A DNA stretch of 64,000 bases, from the NCBI GenBank assembly GCA_009377585.1, contig WHTS01000014.1, positions 1-64,000 of the forward strand, in the 5' to 3' direction. Position numbers and translations under genes: made by a program. Below are positions 26,390 through 34,763 of this stretch, in pieces; the first letter of the stretch is position 1, and each line of letters opens with the position of its first letter. This DNA comes from Betaproteobacteria bacterium (GTDB taxonomy: Bacteria; Pseudomonadota; Gammaproteobacteria; Burkholderiales; WYBJ01). The notes beneath the pieces were generated by a model. That model made no database searches. It was not told the origin of the DNA and saw nothing but the letters and a program-made list of their open reading frames with translations.

Positions 26390-27367
26390 TCATTTCTTGG
26401 CGTCGACCTTGCCGACGATCTTCACCAGTCGCGCGAGACGCTTGGCGTCGGCCTCCCAATACTTGCCGAACTCGGGCGCATCCTTGTACTGCACGAGCGT
26501 GCCCACGCTCGCCATCGATTTCTTGAAGCCAGCATCCTCCACCGCCTTGCTCGCCGCGGCGCGCAGTGCCGTCAGCGCCGAGTCCGGGATGCCGCGCGGA
26601 CCGACCAGGCCGGCCCAGATGTAATACTCGACGTCCTTGTAACCAAGCTCCCGGAACGTTGGAATGTCGGGATACGAGGGATGGCGGTCCGCGCCCCAGC
26701 TCACAATCGGGCGCACCTTTCCGGACTTGACGTGGCCGCTGATGGCCGCAGGCCCGCCCGCCGTCAACTCGACGTGGCCACCCAGCACCGCCGTGAGAGC
26801 CGGCCCGCCGCCGGTCGTCGGCAGGTGGCGTATCTTGACCTTCGAGGCGTACAGGAACATCTCCATCGGCATGTGCAGGGCGCCGTAGAGTCCGGACGAG
26901 GAGAAGGTGAGCGCGTCCGGCTTCGCGCGCGCGAGCGCGACGAGATCCTGCAGCGATTTCACCGGCAGGGACGGATGCACGACCAGGATCGTGGGATCCG
27001 CGCTGATCAGCGCGATCGGCACGAATTGGTCGAGCGAGTACGCGGGCTTGCGGTTGAACAGCTCATCGGCGGCCGGGATCACCGAGATGCTCGAGAGCGC
27101 CATCAGAATGGTGTAGCCATCGGGCTTGGAGTTCGCCGTAACCGCATTACCCACCGCTCCGCCCGCCCCGGGCCGGTTGGTGATCGTCACTGGCTGCCCC
27201 AGTACCTTTTCCATCGCCGCGGCGGTCGGCCGGGCGGTGGTATCGGCGACGCCGCCCGGCGGAAACGCGACCACCATGGTGATCGGGCGACTCGGAAACC
27301 GCTCCTGCGCGGTCGCGACCAGCGCAAACGCCGCCAATGCTGCTCCCATCAGAGAACGCGTGCTCAT
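26390..27367 (-). CDS. tctC: Tripartite tricarboxylate transporter receptor TctC
   Basis: 325 residues; ATG follows GAGGAGGATCC. Signal peptide to about VATAQE. Blocks: RPITMVVAFPPGGVADTTAR, VTITNRPGAGGAVGNAVTA, DGYTILMALS, KIRHLPTTGGGPALTAVLGG. The C-terminal helix LVKIVGKVDAKK is slightly atypical. As first gene of tctCBA it is the only receptor in the window with its own membrane subunits. The other receptors may share this TctAB pair. Confidence 0.92.
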   Translation of the reverse strand: MSTRSLMGAALAAFALVATAQERFPSRPITMVVAFPPGGVADTTARPTAAAMEKVLGQPVTITNRPGAGGAVGNAVTANSKPDGYTILMALSSISVIPAADELFNRKPAYSLDQFVPIALISADPTILVVHPSLPVKSLQDLVALARAKPDALTFSSSGLYGALHMPMEMFLYASKVKIRHLPTTGGGPALTAVLGGHVELTAGGPAAISGHVKSGKVRPIVSWGADRHPSYPDIPTFRELGYKDVEYYIWAGLVGPRGIPDSALTALRAAASKAVEDAGFKKSMASVGTLVQYKDAPEFGKYWEADAKRLARLVKIVGKVDAKK

Positions 27368-27467
27368 GGATCCTCCTCCCCCGTGCTGTAATCACTTTGC
27401 GTCCGGCATGCGCGCCGGGCGTTCTTGGTCAGGTAATCGCTTACCTGGGCGTCATTCTATCGCGGCC

Positions 27468-27663
27468 TATCGAGCTTTCGAAAAATGCTTGACGCTCGAT
27501 TCCCTCACTTGCAGTGCGCGCATCGGCATACAGGCCGATGCCGTTCGACCGGCGCGGACCATGATCCGCGAATTCCCGGCCTCACCCCCCAGCCCCTCTC
27601 CCGGAGGGAGAGGGGAGCGTCCAGCGCTAAAAGGGTTGTCGCCCATTTAGCGAATTCTCAATA
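27468..27663 (+). mobile_element. MITE-like element, copy A (split)
   Basis: Left part from TATCGAGC at 27468 includes TGCTTGACGCTCGATTCCCT. About 75 bp of unrelated sequence follow. Then the right part begins at about 27580 with the CCCCTCTCCCGGAGGGAGAG hairpin, and the second hairpin CGCTAAAAGGG / CCCATTTAGCG around TGTC ends in TCTCAATA. The termini match those of copies B and C. The insert makes it 196 bp rather than about 117. It occupies most of the gap between tctC and the opine-dehydrogenase gene; the rest holds nothing recognisable. Confidence 0.65.
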
Positions 27664-27738
27664 GAGCGGTGTGCCGCGAGCACGCGGTTGTGCAGCTCGC
27701 TGATTCCCTCGATCATGCGCGGGCGAAGGCTGGCCTCT

Positions 27739-28854
27739 TCAGCGTGAGCCGAACGTCCGCTGCTTCACTGCCGCCGGCGTGCCGTCGAGGTCCATGTCCG
27801 CGAGCGATGGCCCGCACTGCCACGGATCGACGCCGAGCAGAACGCCGAGGATCTGCGCGAACGCGCGGTGCAGCGGGACCGCGATCCCCGCCTGATCGGC
27901 AAGCTGCACGCACGGCACGATGGCGTAGGGCAGATCGTCCCCTGTCCACGCGCGCCAGATGTCGGGCTGAAACGCAGGGAAAGACTTGTACACGGGATTC
28001 TGCATCGCTTCGTAGAAGGTGCTGCTCGTGTAGCCGTAGTACTGCTCGATCGCCTTCGCCATCGGCGTGTGCGCGACGCCGTAGGCCTCGCACACGAGCT
28101 TGCGCTCGGCGTCGAGCGCGTCGCCGAGCACGCCCGCCGCCGGCACGACGCCCTCCTGGTAGAAGCCGAACTTCCTGCCCTCGAGTTTCGCGCGCTCCAT
28201 CGCGCCGACGTTCGGCAGCACCATCGCCGGGTGCACGATCAGGTTCAGGTTCTCGAGCCCGGTCTGGAGCACCGAAGACGCCGCCTCGAAATAGGGGAAC
28301 AGGGGCTTCAGGACTGCGAGCGCCTCGCCCGACCGAGAAGCCGGCACCGTCGCAATCTGAATCCCCTTGCGCAGCCCCCTGGGCGTCACCACCGCGCCGT
28401 CGATCCGCGCAGCATGTGTCGGCGCGGGCGCTTCGGTCACGAGCACGTCGTCGCGACCCGCTTTGCGCAGCAGCGGCGTCAAGCGCGCGGCCGGCCAGTA
28501 CCCGTGGCTTTGAACGTGCACGACGGCGCCGCGCGCGAGCTCGGGAATCATGGCGCTGAACTTGTCTTCGAGCTGGTGCATGTCGACTTCGATCAGCACG
28601 ACCTCGGCATCCTTCAGCGCCTCGGCAGTGGTGTCGCAGATCCTGTCGAGCTTTGCAAAGCCGGTTTTCCTGGAGATGAGGTGCTTGGGATCGCCTTCGA
28701 CGGTGAAGCCTCCGGCCTTGCGCACTGCCGGAAGCTGATCCTTCTGCTCCGCAAACACCGCATAGCGAACCTCGTGACCCGACAGCGCGAGATCCGACGC
28801 GCACACGGCACCGATCGCACGCGCGGTATTGCCGATGACTGCGACTTTCGACAT
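27739..28854 (-). CDS. NAD/NADP octopine/nopaline dehydrogenase-like protein
   Basis: 371 residues. An N-terminal Rossmann-like unit (KVAVIGNTARAIGAVCASDL) is followed by the Octopine_DH helical domain with NLNLIVHPAMVLPNVGAMER at about 205-224, containing the catalytic-type His-Pro, and later YYGYTSSTFYEAMQNPVY. The first glycine loop differs from the usual GxGxxG. Such enzymes join or split an amino acid and a 2-oxo acid with NAD(P)H. The neighbourhood has a peptide/opine-type ABC importer and tctCBA, which would fit use of an opine or similar imine-linked compound; this is inference. Confidence 0.8.
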   Translation of the reverse strand: MSKVAVIGNTARAIGAVCASDLALSGHEVRYAVFAEQKDQLPAVRKAGGFTVEGDPKHLISRKTGFAKLDRICDTTAEALKDAEVVLIEVDMHQLEDKFSAMIPELARGAVVHVQSHGYWPAARLTPLLRKAGRDDVLVTEAPAPTHAARIDGAVVTPRGLRKGIQIATVPASRSGEALAVLKPLFPYFEAASSVLQTGLENLNLIVHPAMVLPNVGAMERAKLEGRKFGFYQEGVVPAAGVLGDALDAERKLVCEAYGVAHTPMAKAIEQYYGYTSSTFYEAMQNPVYKSFPAFQPDIWRAWTGDDLPYAIVPCVQLADQAGIAVPLHRAFAQILGVLLGVDPWQCGPSLADMDLDGTPAAVKQRTFGSR

Positions 28855-29018
28855 GCAATTACTCCATTGAAAACGCCGTCATTTGCGGAATCTGGCGCGA
28901 GCGCGAAGCGATCCCGCATCCGGGGTGACTTCTCGGCAGCTCAGGAACGGATTCTGGCATACGCCAGGGCCTGGAGAAAGTTGACCGCAAATGGGACGGC
29001 CGTAAACGGGAACAGACC

Positions 29019-29264
29019 TCGATGGCCGAACAGACGAACGGGTGCTTCGATTATTGATCGTTCCGTATTGGACGACAGTCCAATACGGACGCGACGCTCC
29101 CCTCTCCCCCCGGGAGAGGGGTTGGGGGTGAGGGACGAGCGTGTCATGGAATAGGGAACGCTCGATAGATCGGGGCGGCGCTCCAGGCCCTGGGCGCTGC
29201 GCTCGAGCATGTCGTTCGCATCACCGCCTGGCCGACGCGACCGGACGAGTACGCCGAGTACGCG
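29019..29264 (+). pseudogene. ridA relic interrupted by MITE-like copy C
   Basis: The left piece (about 29019-29051) reads MAEQTNGCFD; the right piece (29177-29264) reads ALGAALEHVVRITAWPTRPD then EYAEYA. Both match consecutive parts of the intact RidA-family gene at 33471-33830 (LAEQTNGCFDQIE and ALGGSLEHVVRITAWLTSLD). By eye the 88-bp right piece matches about 76 positions. The 116-bp element at 29052-29167 sits between the pieces. Ends of the gene are lost. Confidence 0.75.
29052..29167 (-). mobile_element. MITE-like element, copy C, inserted in ridA relic
   Basis: Starts TATTGATCG and ends CTCGATA, i.e. inverse of copy B. It has the hairpin TCCGTATTGGAC / GTCCAATACGGA around the loop GACA (29062-29089, TGTC on the other strand), then the C/G-rich hairpin CCTCTCCCCCCGGGAGAGG and a spaced GAGCG/CGCTC pair. 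Flanking ridA sequence shows CGAT on both sides, a possible 4-5 bp target duplication. Confidence 0.75.
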
Positions 29265-30286
29265 TCCACGACGCCGACGATCTCCTCCAGCAAGCGGTGC
29301 AGTTGGTTGCGGTAGCCGGATCGACCGGCGGGATGTTTGTCGTCCGAAGTCATCACGACGCTAAGCGCCAGCGACGGTACGATATAGAGCATCTGCCCGC
29401 CGTAGCCATAGGCATAATGCACGGCGTGCTCACCGACGCGCCGGTGAAACCAACCGTAGCCGTAGCCGTCGCCGGTGAAGCGAGAGTGGGTGCGAATCGT
29501 CCAGGACAGCTCGATCCACTCGGGTGAGATCAATGGCTTGCCTGCCGCCGTCCTGCCGCCATTGCGATAGAGCTCGCCGAAGGCCAGCAGCGATCTCGTG
29601 CTCATCGCCATCTGGTTGCCGCCGATATAAATGCCCTGCGGATCGCGCTCCCACGCAGCGATCGAGAAGTCCTCGAGCGGGCCCAGCCAATCGCGGGCGA
29701 GCTGCAGCGTGGAGCGGCCGCTCACCCGCGTGAGAATGGCCGAAAGCAGATGGGTGGAGCCCGTGGAATAGAGCATCTGTCCACCGGGGTCGTCGACGAA
29801 GGGCCAGGCCAGTGCCGTGCGCACCCAATTGCCGCTCGATACCCATCGCCCGTAGTTCACACCCGAGGTACGCTGAAGGCCCGCCTGCATGGACAGCAAG
29901 TGACCGATGGTGATCCGCGCCAAGCGAGGATCGGGCTTGGCCGGCAGCTCGTTCCTGAGCAGCGGCGCGATTTTCTGCTCGGTCCCTTCCAGCAGGCCCT
30001 TGGCGATGGCAATGCCCACGAGCGCCGAAATGACCGCCTTCGACACCGACTTGATGTTGGTCGGCGCGCTCAGCGAAGTACCGCGGTAGCCGCGTTCAGC
30101 AAGGGTGGCGCCGTTGTGCGCGACGATGACCGTCTTGAGAGGATCGAGTGCCGCAGCGCGCTCGAAAATCTGCGCGAGGGCCGTTGCGGTCGGTTTCCCG
30201 ACCGATCGAGCCCGACTTCGAGAAGCGACGGCTAGCGGCGCGAAGAGCAAGGTAACGGCGGAGATGAGTATCGAGCGCCTATCCAC
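29144..30286 (-). CDS. Serine hydrolase, class C beta-lactamase/penicillin-binding-like
   Basis: 380 residues from GTG 30286, chosen because a twin-Arg-like signal (MDRRSILISAVTLLFAPLAV) starts there. The nucleophile motif SVSK is at 80-83. The YxN equivalent is YSTGS in GGQMLYSTGSTHLLSAIL. A late YAYGYGGQMLYIVPSLAL stretch replaces the KTG box. Likely an exported esterase or D-peptidase rather than a true lactamase. The last 40 or so residues are antisense to the ridA relic and the stop lies inside MITE-like copy C, so the original C-terminus was probably replaced. Confidence 0.75.
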   Translation of the reverse strand: MDRRSILISAVTLLFAPLAVASRSRARSVGKPTATALAQIFERAAALDPLKTVIVAHNGATLAERGYRGTSLSAPTNIKSVSKAVISALVGIAIAKGLLEGTEQKIAPLLRNELPAKPDPRLARITIGHLLSMQAGLQRTSGVNYGRWVSSGNWVRTALAWPFVDDPGGQMLYSTGSTHLLSAILTRVSGRSTLQLARDWLGPLEDFSIAAWERDPQGIYIGGNQMAMSTRSLLAFGELYRNGGRTAAGKPLISPEWIELSWTIRTHSRFTGDGYGYGWFHRRVGEHAVHYAYGYGGQMLYIVPSLALSVVMTSDDKHPAGRSGYRNQLHRLLEEIVGVVDAYSAYSSGRVGQAVMRTTCSSAAPRAWSAAPIYRAFPIP

Positions 30287-30350
30287 GGATCGACCGGCAT
30301 CCGGCTGCGAAACGACTGGCAGTTTAACCGGGCCGCGGCTTGTTGGCCGA

Positions 30351-31328
30351 TCACTGGCGCTTGATGCCCGCCGCCTTGATGACTTTGCCCCACTTGTCGA
30401 TTTCGTGGCGTATGAACGCGGCGTACTCCTCGGGCGTGGTCCCGAGTATCTCCGCGCCGAGGCTCTCCAGGAGCTTGCGCACATCGGGCTCGTTCAACGC
30501 GCGGATCGTCGCCTTGTGCAGCCGCTGCAGGATGGGGCGCGGCGTCCCGGCCGGCGCCGACAGCCCCCACCAGCTCGTGACCTCGTATCCCGGCACGCCG
30601 CTCTCCGCAACGGTCGGGAGCTTTGGCGCAGCCGGAGAGCGCTTCAGGCCAGTCGTCGCCAACCCGTTCAGCTTGCCGGCGCGAACATGGCGAATGACCG
30701 TCGGCACGTTGCCGAAGTAGAGCGATATCTCGCCCGCGAGCAGCGCCACCATCCCCGGGCCGCCGCCCTTGTAGGGAAGGTGCACCCACTTCACCTGGGT
30801 CATGTACTGGAACAGCTCCGCGGACAGGTGCACCGAAGTGCCGATCCCGGACGACCCGTAGTTGACCTTCCCCGGGTTCGCCTTGGAGTAGGAAATGAGC
30901 TCGCTAACGCTACGCGGCGGAAACGACGGGTGGGTAGCCAGCAGGTTCGAACCCCTGCCGATCTGAGTGATGAACTCGAAGTCGCGGATCGAATCGTAGC
31001 TCAGGTTATCGATGAGCGAGGGATTGGTGGTGTGGCCCGGCGCATTCATCAGGATCGTGTATCCGTCGGGTTTCGCCTGCGCGGCCAGCGCGGTGGCTAT
31101 CGACGTGTTGGCGCCGCCGCGATTGTCGACCACGACCTGTTGGCCAAGGTATTCGGTGAGCTTGGGCGCGATGAGGCGCGCGACGATGTTGTTGCTGCCG
31201 CCCGGTGGGAAGCCGATGATGAAGCGAATCGGCTTGCTCGGGTAATTCTCCTGGGCTCCCGCGGTGACGCAATACGCTGCGGCGAACGATAGCGCCAACA
31301 CGGCGCCAATCCGCTTGTGAACAATCAT
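30351..31328 (-). CDS. Bug/TctC-family periplasmic receptor
   Basis: 325 residues; ATG 31328 with AAAGGAG upstream and a clear signal peptide (to TAGAQ). Blocks: RFIIGFPPGGSNNIVARL, VVVDNRGGANTSIATALAAQ (variant of RPGAGG), DGYTILMNAP, WVHLPYKGGGPGMVALLAGE, KWGKVIKAAGIKRQ. It starts 64 bp before the serine hydrolase gene on the same strand and is divergent from another TctC gene. Confidence 0.9.
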   Translation of the reverse strand: MIVHKRIGAVLALSFAAAYCVTAGAQENYPSKPIRFIIGFPPGGSNNIVARLIAPKLTEYLGQQVVVDNRGGANTSIATALAAQAKPDGYTILMNAPGHTTNPSLIDNLSYDSIRDFEFITQIGRGSNLLATHPSFPPRSVSELISYSKANPGKVNYGSSGIGTSVHLSAELFQYMTQVKWVHLPYKGGGPGMVALLAGEISLYFGNVPTVIRHVRAGKLNGLATTGLKRSPAAPKLPTVAESGVPGYEVTSWWGLSAPAGTPRPILQRLHKATIRALNEPDVRKLLESLGAEILGTTPEEYAAFIRHEIDKWGKVIKAAGIKRQ

Positions 31329-31808
31329 GTTTCGCTCCTTTGTCGACAGGCGGAGGCATTTCAAGGCATTGGGGCGCCAGCCGTCTAGCCGTGCGCCACC
31401 GTGGAGAAGATCGCGTAGGACATTGCCGCAACGTTCGGTCGCGTACGTCAGCAAGCCGGCGCGCACTGGAAGCGAGCGCCGGCGGCGTGCTCCAGGCTCG
31501 ACAGGTCCCCGAAGCGCAATGGGCATACCTTTCGTTCCATGCCAAGGAGGTGTAACCTACGTACGCTTGCCGCGCAGATCTGCGCCGACGAGCGGTTCTC
31601 ACACCCCATCACACTGCGAAGCCGCATTTCCTGATTTGCGCGCTTCGTCGTTTCTCGTTCGTCACGCCGCCCGTTCGCTTTTCACGCACGAAATTCCGCG
31701 AGCCGATGCACGCTCGATCTCACGGCCGGCACTGCTATGTAAAGGAGCGTACGTAACCGGCCCCATCTGCCGTTCGGCTCGACCGGGCCACTTGAAGGAG
31801 GGCGTGTC
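31329..31808. other. Divergent intergenic region between two TctC genes
   Basis: 480 bp between head-to-head receptor genes. Ribosome sites lie at each end (AAAGGAG for the left gene, GAAGGAGGG for the right). No small gene, repeat copy or clear operator palindrome was found. Promoters for both genes must lie here. Confidence 0.4.
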
Positions 31809-32780
31809 GTGAGACTGATCGTCGGAGCATGGTGCTCGGTGTGGTTTGTCGCAGCCTCTTCGTTCCCGCAGCCGGCAGTGGGTGCACAAGACTGGCCCGT
31901 ACGCCCGGTGCGCATCGTGATCGGTTTTTCGCCGGGTAGCTCGACCGACTTCACCGCCCGCACGATCGGCCCGAAGCTCTCCGAGCTCTGGAAGCAGCCG
32001 GTCGTCTACGAAAACCGGTCCGGCGCGGGCGGATCGCTCGCCAATGCGACCGTGGCCAGAGCGACTCCCGACGGATACACGCTGAGCATGATCTCGTCGT
32101 CGTTCGCAGTCAGCGCGTTATTGGCGGCGAAAGCTGCGTACGATCCGATCAAGGATTTCGTGGCGGTCACGCAAATCGGATATCCGACGAGCGTTCTGGC
32201 CGTATCGCCCTCGCTGGGGATCAAGACGGTCAAGGAGCTCATTGCGATGGCGCAGGCGCGCGAGGGCAAGTTCTTCTTTGGCACGACGGGCGCCGGCAGC
32301 GGCACCCACATGACCACCACACGGTTCAACATGGCCGCCGGGATCAAGCCACAACATGTCGCGTTCAAGGGTCAGCCCGAGCTGCTGATCGAGATCGTCA
32401 CCGCCCGCGTGCACTTCGGTATCCCTGGCTTGGGCCCCTCACTGGGGATGATCCGCGACGGGAAGCTCGTGCCGCTTGCGGTCGTGACGCCAAAGCGCGC
32501 GCCGCAGCTCCCGGATGTGCCGGCAGTGATCGAGGTCCTGCCCAACTTCGAGCGCGATGCAACCCACGGCTTGATGGCGCCGGCGGGCACGCCACGGGCC
32601 GTGATCGAGAAGATCAGCCGTGACGTCGACCGCGTGCTCGACATGCCGGACGTACGAGCTCAGTTCGAGAAGATCAGTTTCTTTCCGGCGCACGTGCCGC
32701 CGGACGAGTACCAGAAACTGATTCATGGGCTACTGGTCAACTTCGAGCGCGTGGCGCGCGAAGCCGGCTTGAAGAAATAG
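31809..32780 (+). CDS. Bug/TctC-family periplasmic receptor
   Basis: 323 residues; GTG start at 31809 preceded by GAAGGAGGG. Signal peptide to about AVGAQD. Blocks: RPVRIVIGFSPGSSTDFTAR, VVYENRSGAGGSLANATVAR, DGYTLSMISS, PQHVAFKGQPELLIEIVTAR, and an unusual end (FERVAREAGLKK) in place of WGKVIKxAG. It stands alone with about 95 bp to the next convergent gene. Confidence 0.9.
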   Translation: MRLIVGAWCSVWFVAASSFPQPAVGAQDWPVRPVRIVIGFSPGSSTDFTARTIGPKLSELWKQPVVYENRSGAGGSLANATVARATPDGYTLSMISSSFAVSALLAAKAAYDPIKDFVAVTQIGYPTSVLAVSPSLGIKTVKELIAMAQAREGKFFFGTTGAGSGTHMTTTRFNMAAGIKPQHVAFKGQPELLIEIVTARVHFGIPGLGPSLGMIRDGKLVPLAVVTPKRAPQLPDVPAVIEVLPNFERDATHGLMAPAGTPRAVIEKISRDVDRVLDMPDVRAQFEKISFFPAHVPPDEYQKLIHGLLVNFERVAREAGLKK

Positions 32781-32876
32781 TCGCGCGGAACTGTAACAGC
32801 GAGCAATCTCCTTCGGTTGCGCATCGGCAGCGGCCGAGCCTGGTAGCAGGAGCTCGCAGTTCGAGAGCAACACGCG

Positions 32877-33323
32877 TCATTCAGGGTTCTCGGGTTCGAC
32901 GAGCGTTGCGAGCTGCGCGAGCGACTCCTGCCAGCCGAGATAGCACATCTCGACCGGGATGGCCTCCGGCAAGCCTTCCTGGACGATGCTCAGTTCCGCG
33001 CCGCACGACACCGCCTTCAACGACACCGTGGTACGCATCTCCCCAGGCAGGTTCGGGTCATCGAACCGGTCCGTGTAGCGAATACGCTCGCCTTCGACAA
33101 GCTCCAGATACTCGCCGCCGAACGCGTGCTCATGGCCGGTGGAAAAATTCGTGAACGACATCCGATAGCTGCCACCCACCCTGGCATCCGCGTGATGGAC
33201 CTTGCACGTGAAGCCGTAGGGCGGTAGCCATTTGGCCGTGGCATCCGGGTCCAGGAACGCCTTGTACACACGCTTCGGCTTGGCGCGGAGCACCCGATGC
33301 AGTCTGACGGTATTGGTGGTCAT
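32877..33323 (-). CDS. SRPBCC/AHSA1-family protein
   Basis: 148 residues from ATG 33323. The helix-grip fold of the START/AHSA1 group is recognisable: VRLHRVLRAKPKRVYKAFLD, DATAKWLPPYGFTCKVHHAD, VGGSYRMSFTNFSTGHEHAF and GEYLELVEGERIRYTDRFDD. The C-terminal helix carries GWQESLAQLATLVEPE. Such stand-alone proteins bind hydrophobic ligands; the ligand is unknown. It is divergent from the ridA gene. Confidence 0.85.
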   Translation of the reverse strand: MTTNTVRLHRVLRAKPKRVYKAFLDPDATAKWLPPYGFTCKVHHADARVGGSYRMSFTNFSTGHEHAFGGEYLELVEGERIRYTDRFDDPNLPGEMRTTVSLKAVSCGAELSIVQEGLPEAIPVEMCYLGWQESLAQLATLVEPENPE

Positions 33324-33470
33324 GTCTGGTCGCCTTTTCGAGAATGGTCGTTTGGGAACGGCCGAGAGACAGACCGTTCGCTTCCTAATCGATGGCGCTA
33401 GCGCGAAATCGACAGGCAGCGGCGTGAAATCGTACACTGACCCGCTCGCAATCTCGAACAGGTGGCAGAC

Positions 33471-33830
33471 ATGGGCATAGAGCGTGTTCCAGGCGCCACG
33501 GGCGCCAGCTTCAGCAAGGCGGTGGCGGTCACTGGGGCGGGCAAGACCGTGTACGTATCAGGCCATCTCGCCTCGGGCGGCTCGTTGGCGGAGCAGACCA
33601 ACGGGTGCTTCGACCAGATCGAGACGGCGCTGCGGGCGCTCGGCGGGTCGCTCGAGCACGTCGTTCGCATCACCGCCTGGCTGACGAGCCTGGACGAGTA
33701 CGCCGAGTACGCGCGTGTGCGCGGCGAGCGCTTCGGAGCGAACCTGCCGGCGAGCGCAGCCGTGCAGGTTGCCGGCCTGCTCCAGGGGGCGCTCATCGAG
33801 ATCGACGCGGTCGCTTTCATCCCGGATTGA
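33471..33830 (+). CDS. RidA/YjgF family protein without the catalytic Arg
   Basis: 119 residues from ATG 33471 (AGGTGG six bases before it); a GTG three codons earlier is possible. The trimeric chorismate-mutase-like fold is evident: VYVSGHLASGGSLAEQTNGC, RALGGSLEHVVRITAWLTSL and ALIEIDAVAFIPD. The Arg that binds the carboxylate in 2-imine/enamine deaminases (as in PARSAV) is Ala here (PASAAVQVAG), so deaminase activity is doubtful. A decayed relative lies at 29019-29264. It starts 23 bp before an FMN hydroxy-acid dehydrogenase remnant and may have shared its transcript. Confidence 0.85.
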   Translation: MGIERVPGATGASFSKAVAVTGAGKTVYVSGHLASGGSLAEQTNGCFDQIETALRALGGSLEHVVRITAWLTSLDEYAEYARVRGERFGANLPASAAVQVAGLLQGALIEIDAVAFIPD

Positions 33831-33853
33831 ACGAGTGAGCATTGGAGCGCGCG

Positions 33854-34753
33854 ATGGCCAGTGAAAATCTAGGTGCTTACAACATCGAAGACCTTCGCCA
33901 GAGGGCAAAGAAGCGTCTGCCTCGCGGCATATTCGAGTATATCGACGGCGCGGCGGAGGATGGAATAGCGCTCAAGCATAACCGCGACGTTTATCAGTCG
34001 CTCAAGATCAAAAACCGCGTTCTCAAGAACGTGTCCAAGCGCAGGAACGGCTTCTCCATGCCGCTGCGGTATACGCCGAAGCTGATTGCGCAGGTCCTCG
34101 CCAACCCCGGCTGGTGTCTGCGTGTTCTCGCTCCACAATACATCCAACGCGGCGCGTTCAAAAAAGCGAACTATCCGCCGGAGCTGGCGAGCAAGCTCAC
34201 GGACAAGCTGGTCGACCATGAGCTCACCAAGCCCGACACCCAGTGCTGGGACGACATCAAGCGTATCCGCGACATCTGGCCGGGCAACATGCTGGTCAAA
34301 GGGCTGCAGAGTCTCGAAGACGCCATGATCGCCGCCGATTACGGTCTGGACGGTGTCGTGCTGTCGAACCATGGTGGCCGCTACCTGGATTGCGCACCGG
34401 CGCCGCTGCAGTTGGTGCCAGAGGTTCGCAGAGCCGTAGGCGACCGTCTCAAGATCATCATCGATAGCGGCGCGCGACGCGGTTCGGATCTCGTGAAGGC
34501 CATCGCCGTCGGCGCGGATATGGTCATGTCCGGACGGCCTACGCTCTACGGCTCTGCCGCCGCTGGCGAAGCCGGTGCCTACCGTGCGCTCGAGATTTTC
34601 CAGACCGAGATGGACCGGGTCATGGCTCAGCTCGGACTCACGAGCGTCGATGAAATCAGCCCGCACGTCTTCTGGAACCCGCCCGATTGGGTTCCGAAGC
34701 CGAAACCTGCCCGGTTATTGGAGAAGATCGCCTCTCAGGCTTCTGGCGGCTGA
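33854..34753 (+). pseudogene. FMN-dependent alpha-hydroxy-acid dehydrogenase with a large internal deletion
   Basis: 299 codons, against about 380-400 for the lactate/glycolate oxidase family. The N-terminus (NIEDLRQRAKKRLPRGIFEY IDGAAED in two stretches) and the C-terminal half are normal: VLSNHGGRYLDCAP with catalytic His, IIIDSGARRGSD, and GRPTLYGSAAAGEAG. But LKNVSKR at residue about 65 jumps directly to RNGFSMPLRYTPK. About 100 residues holding barrel strands 1-4, the first FMN contacts and the substrate Tyr are missing. The frame is kept, so a protein could be made, but it should not fold as an oxidase. Confidence 0.8.
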
Positions 34754-34763
34754 ACATGAACCC

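Noticed and set aside
29144-30484. Longer N-terminus (start at 30484) for the serine hydrolase
   Set aside because: The extra 66 residues are Arg/Ser-rich, overlap the neighbouring TctC gene, and would bury the signal peptide that begins at 30286.
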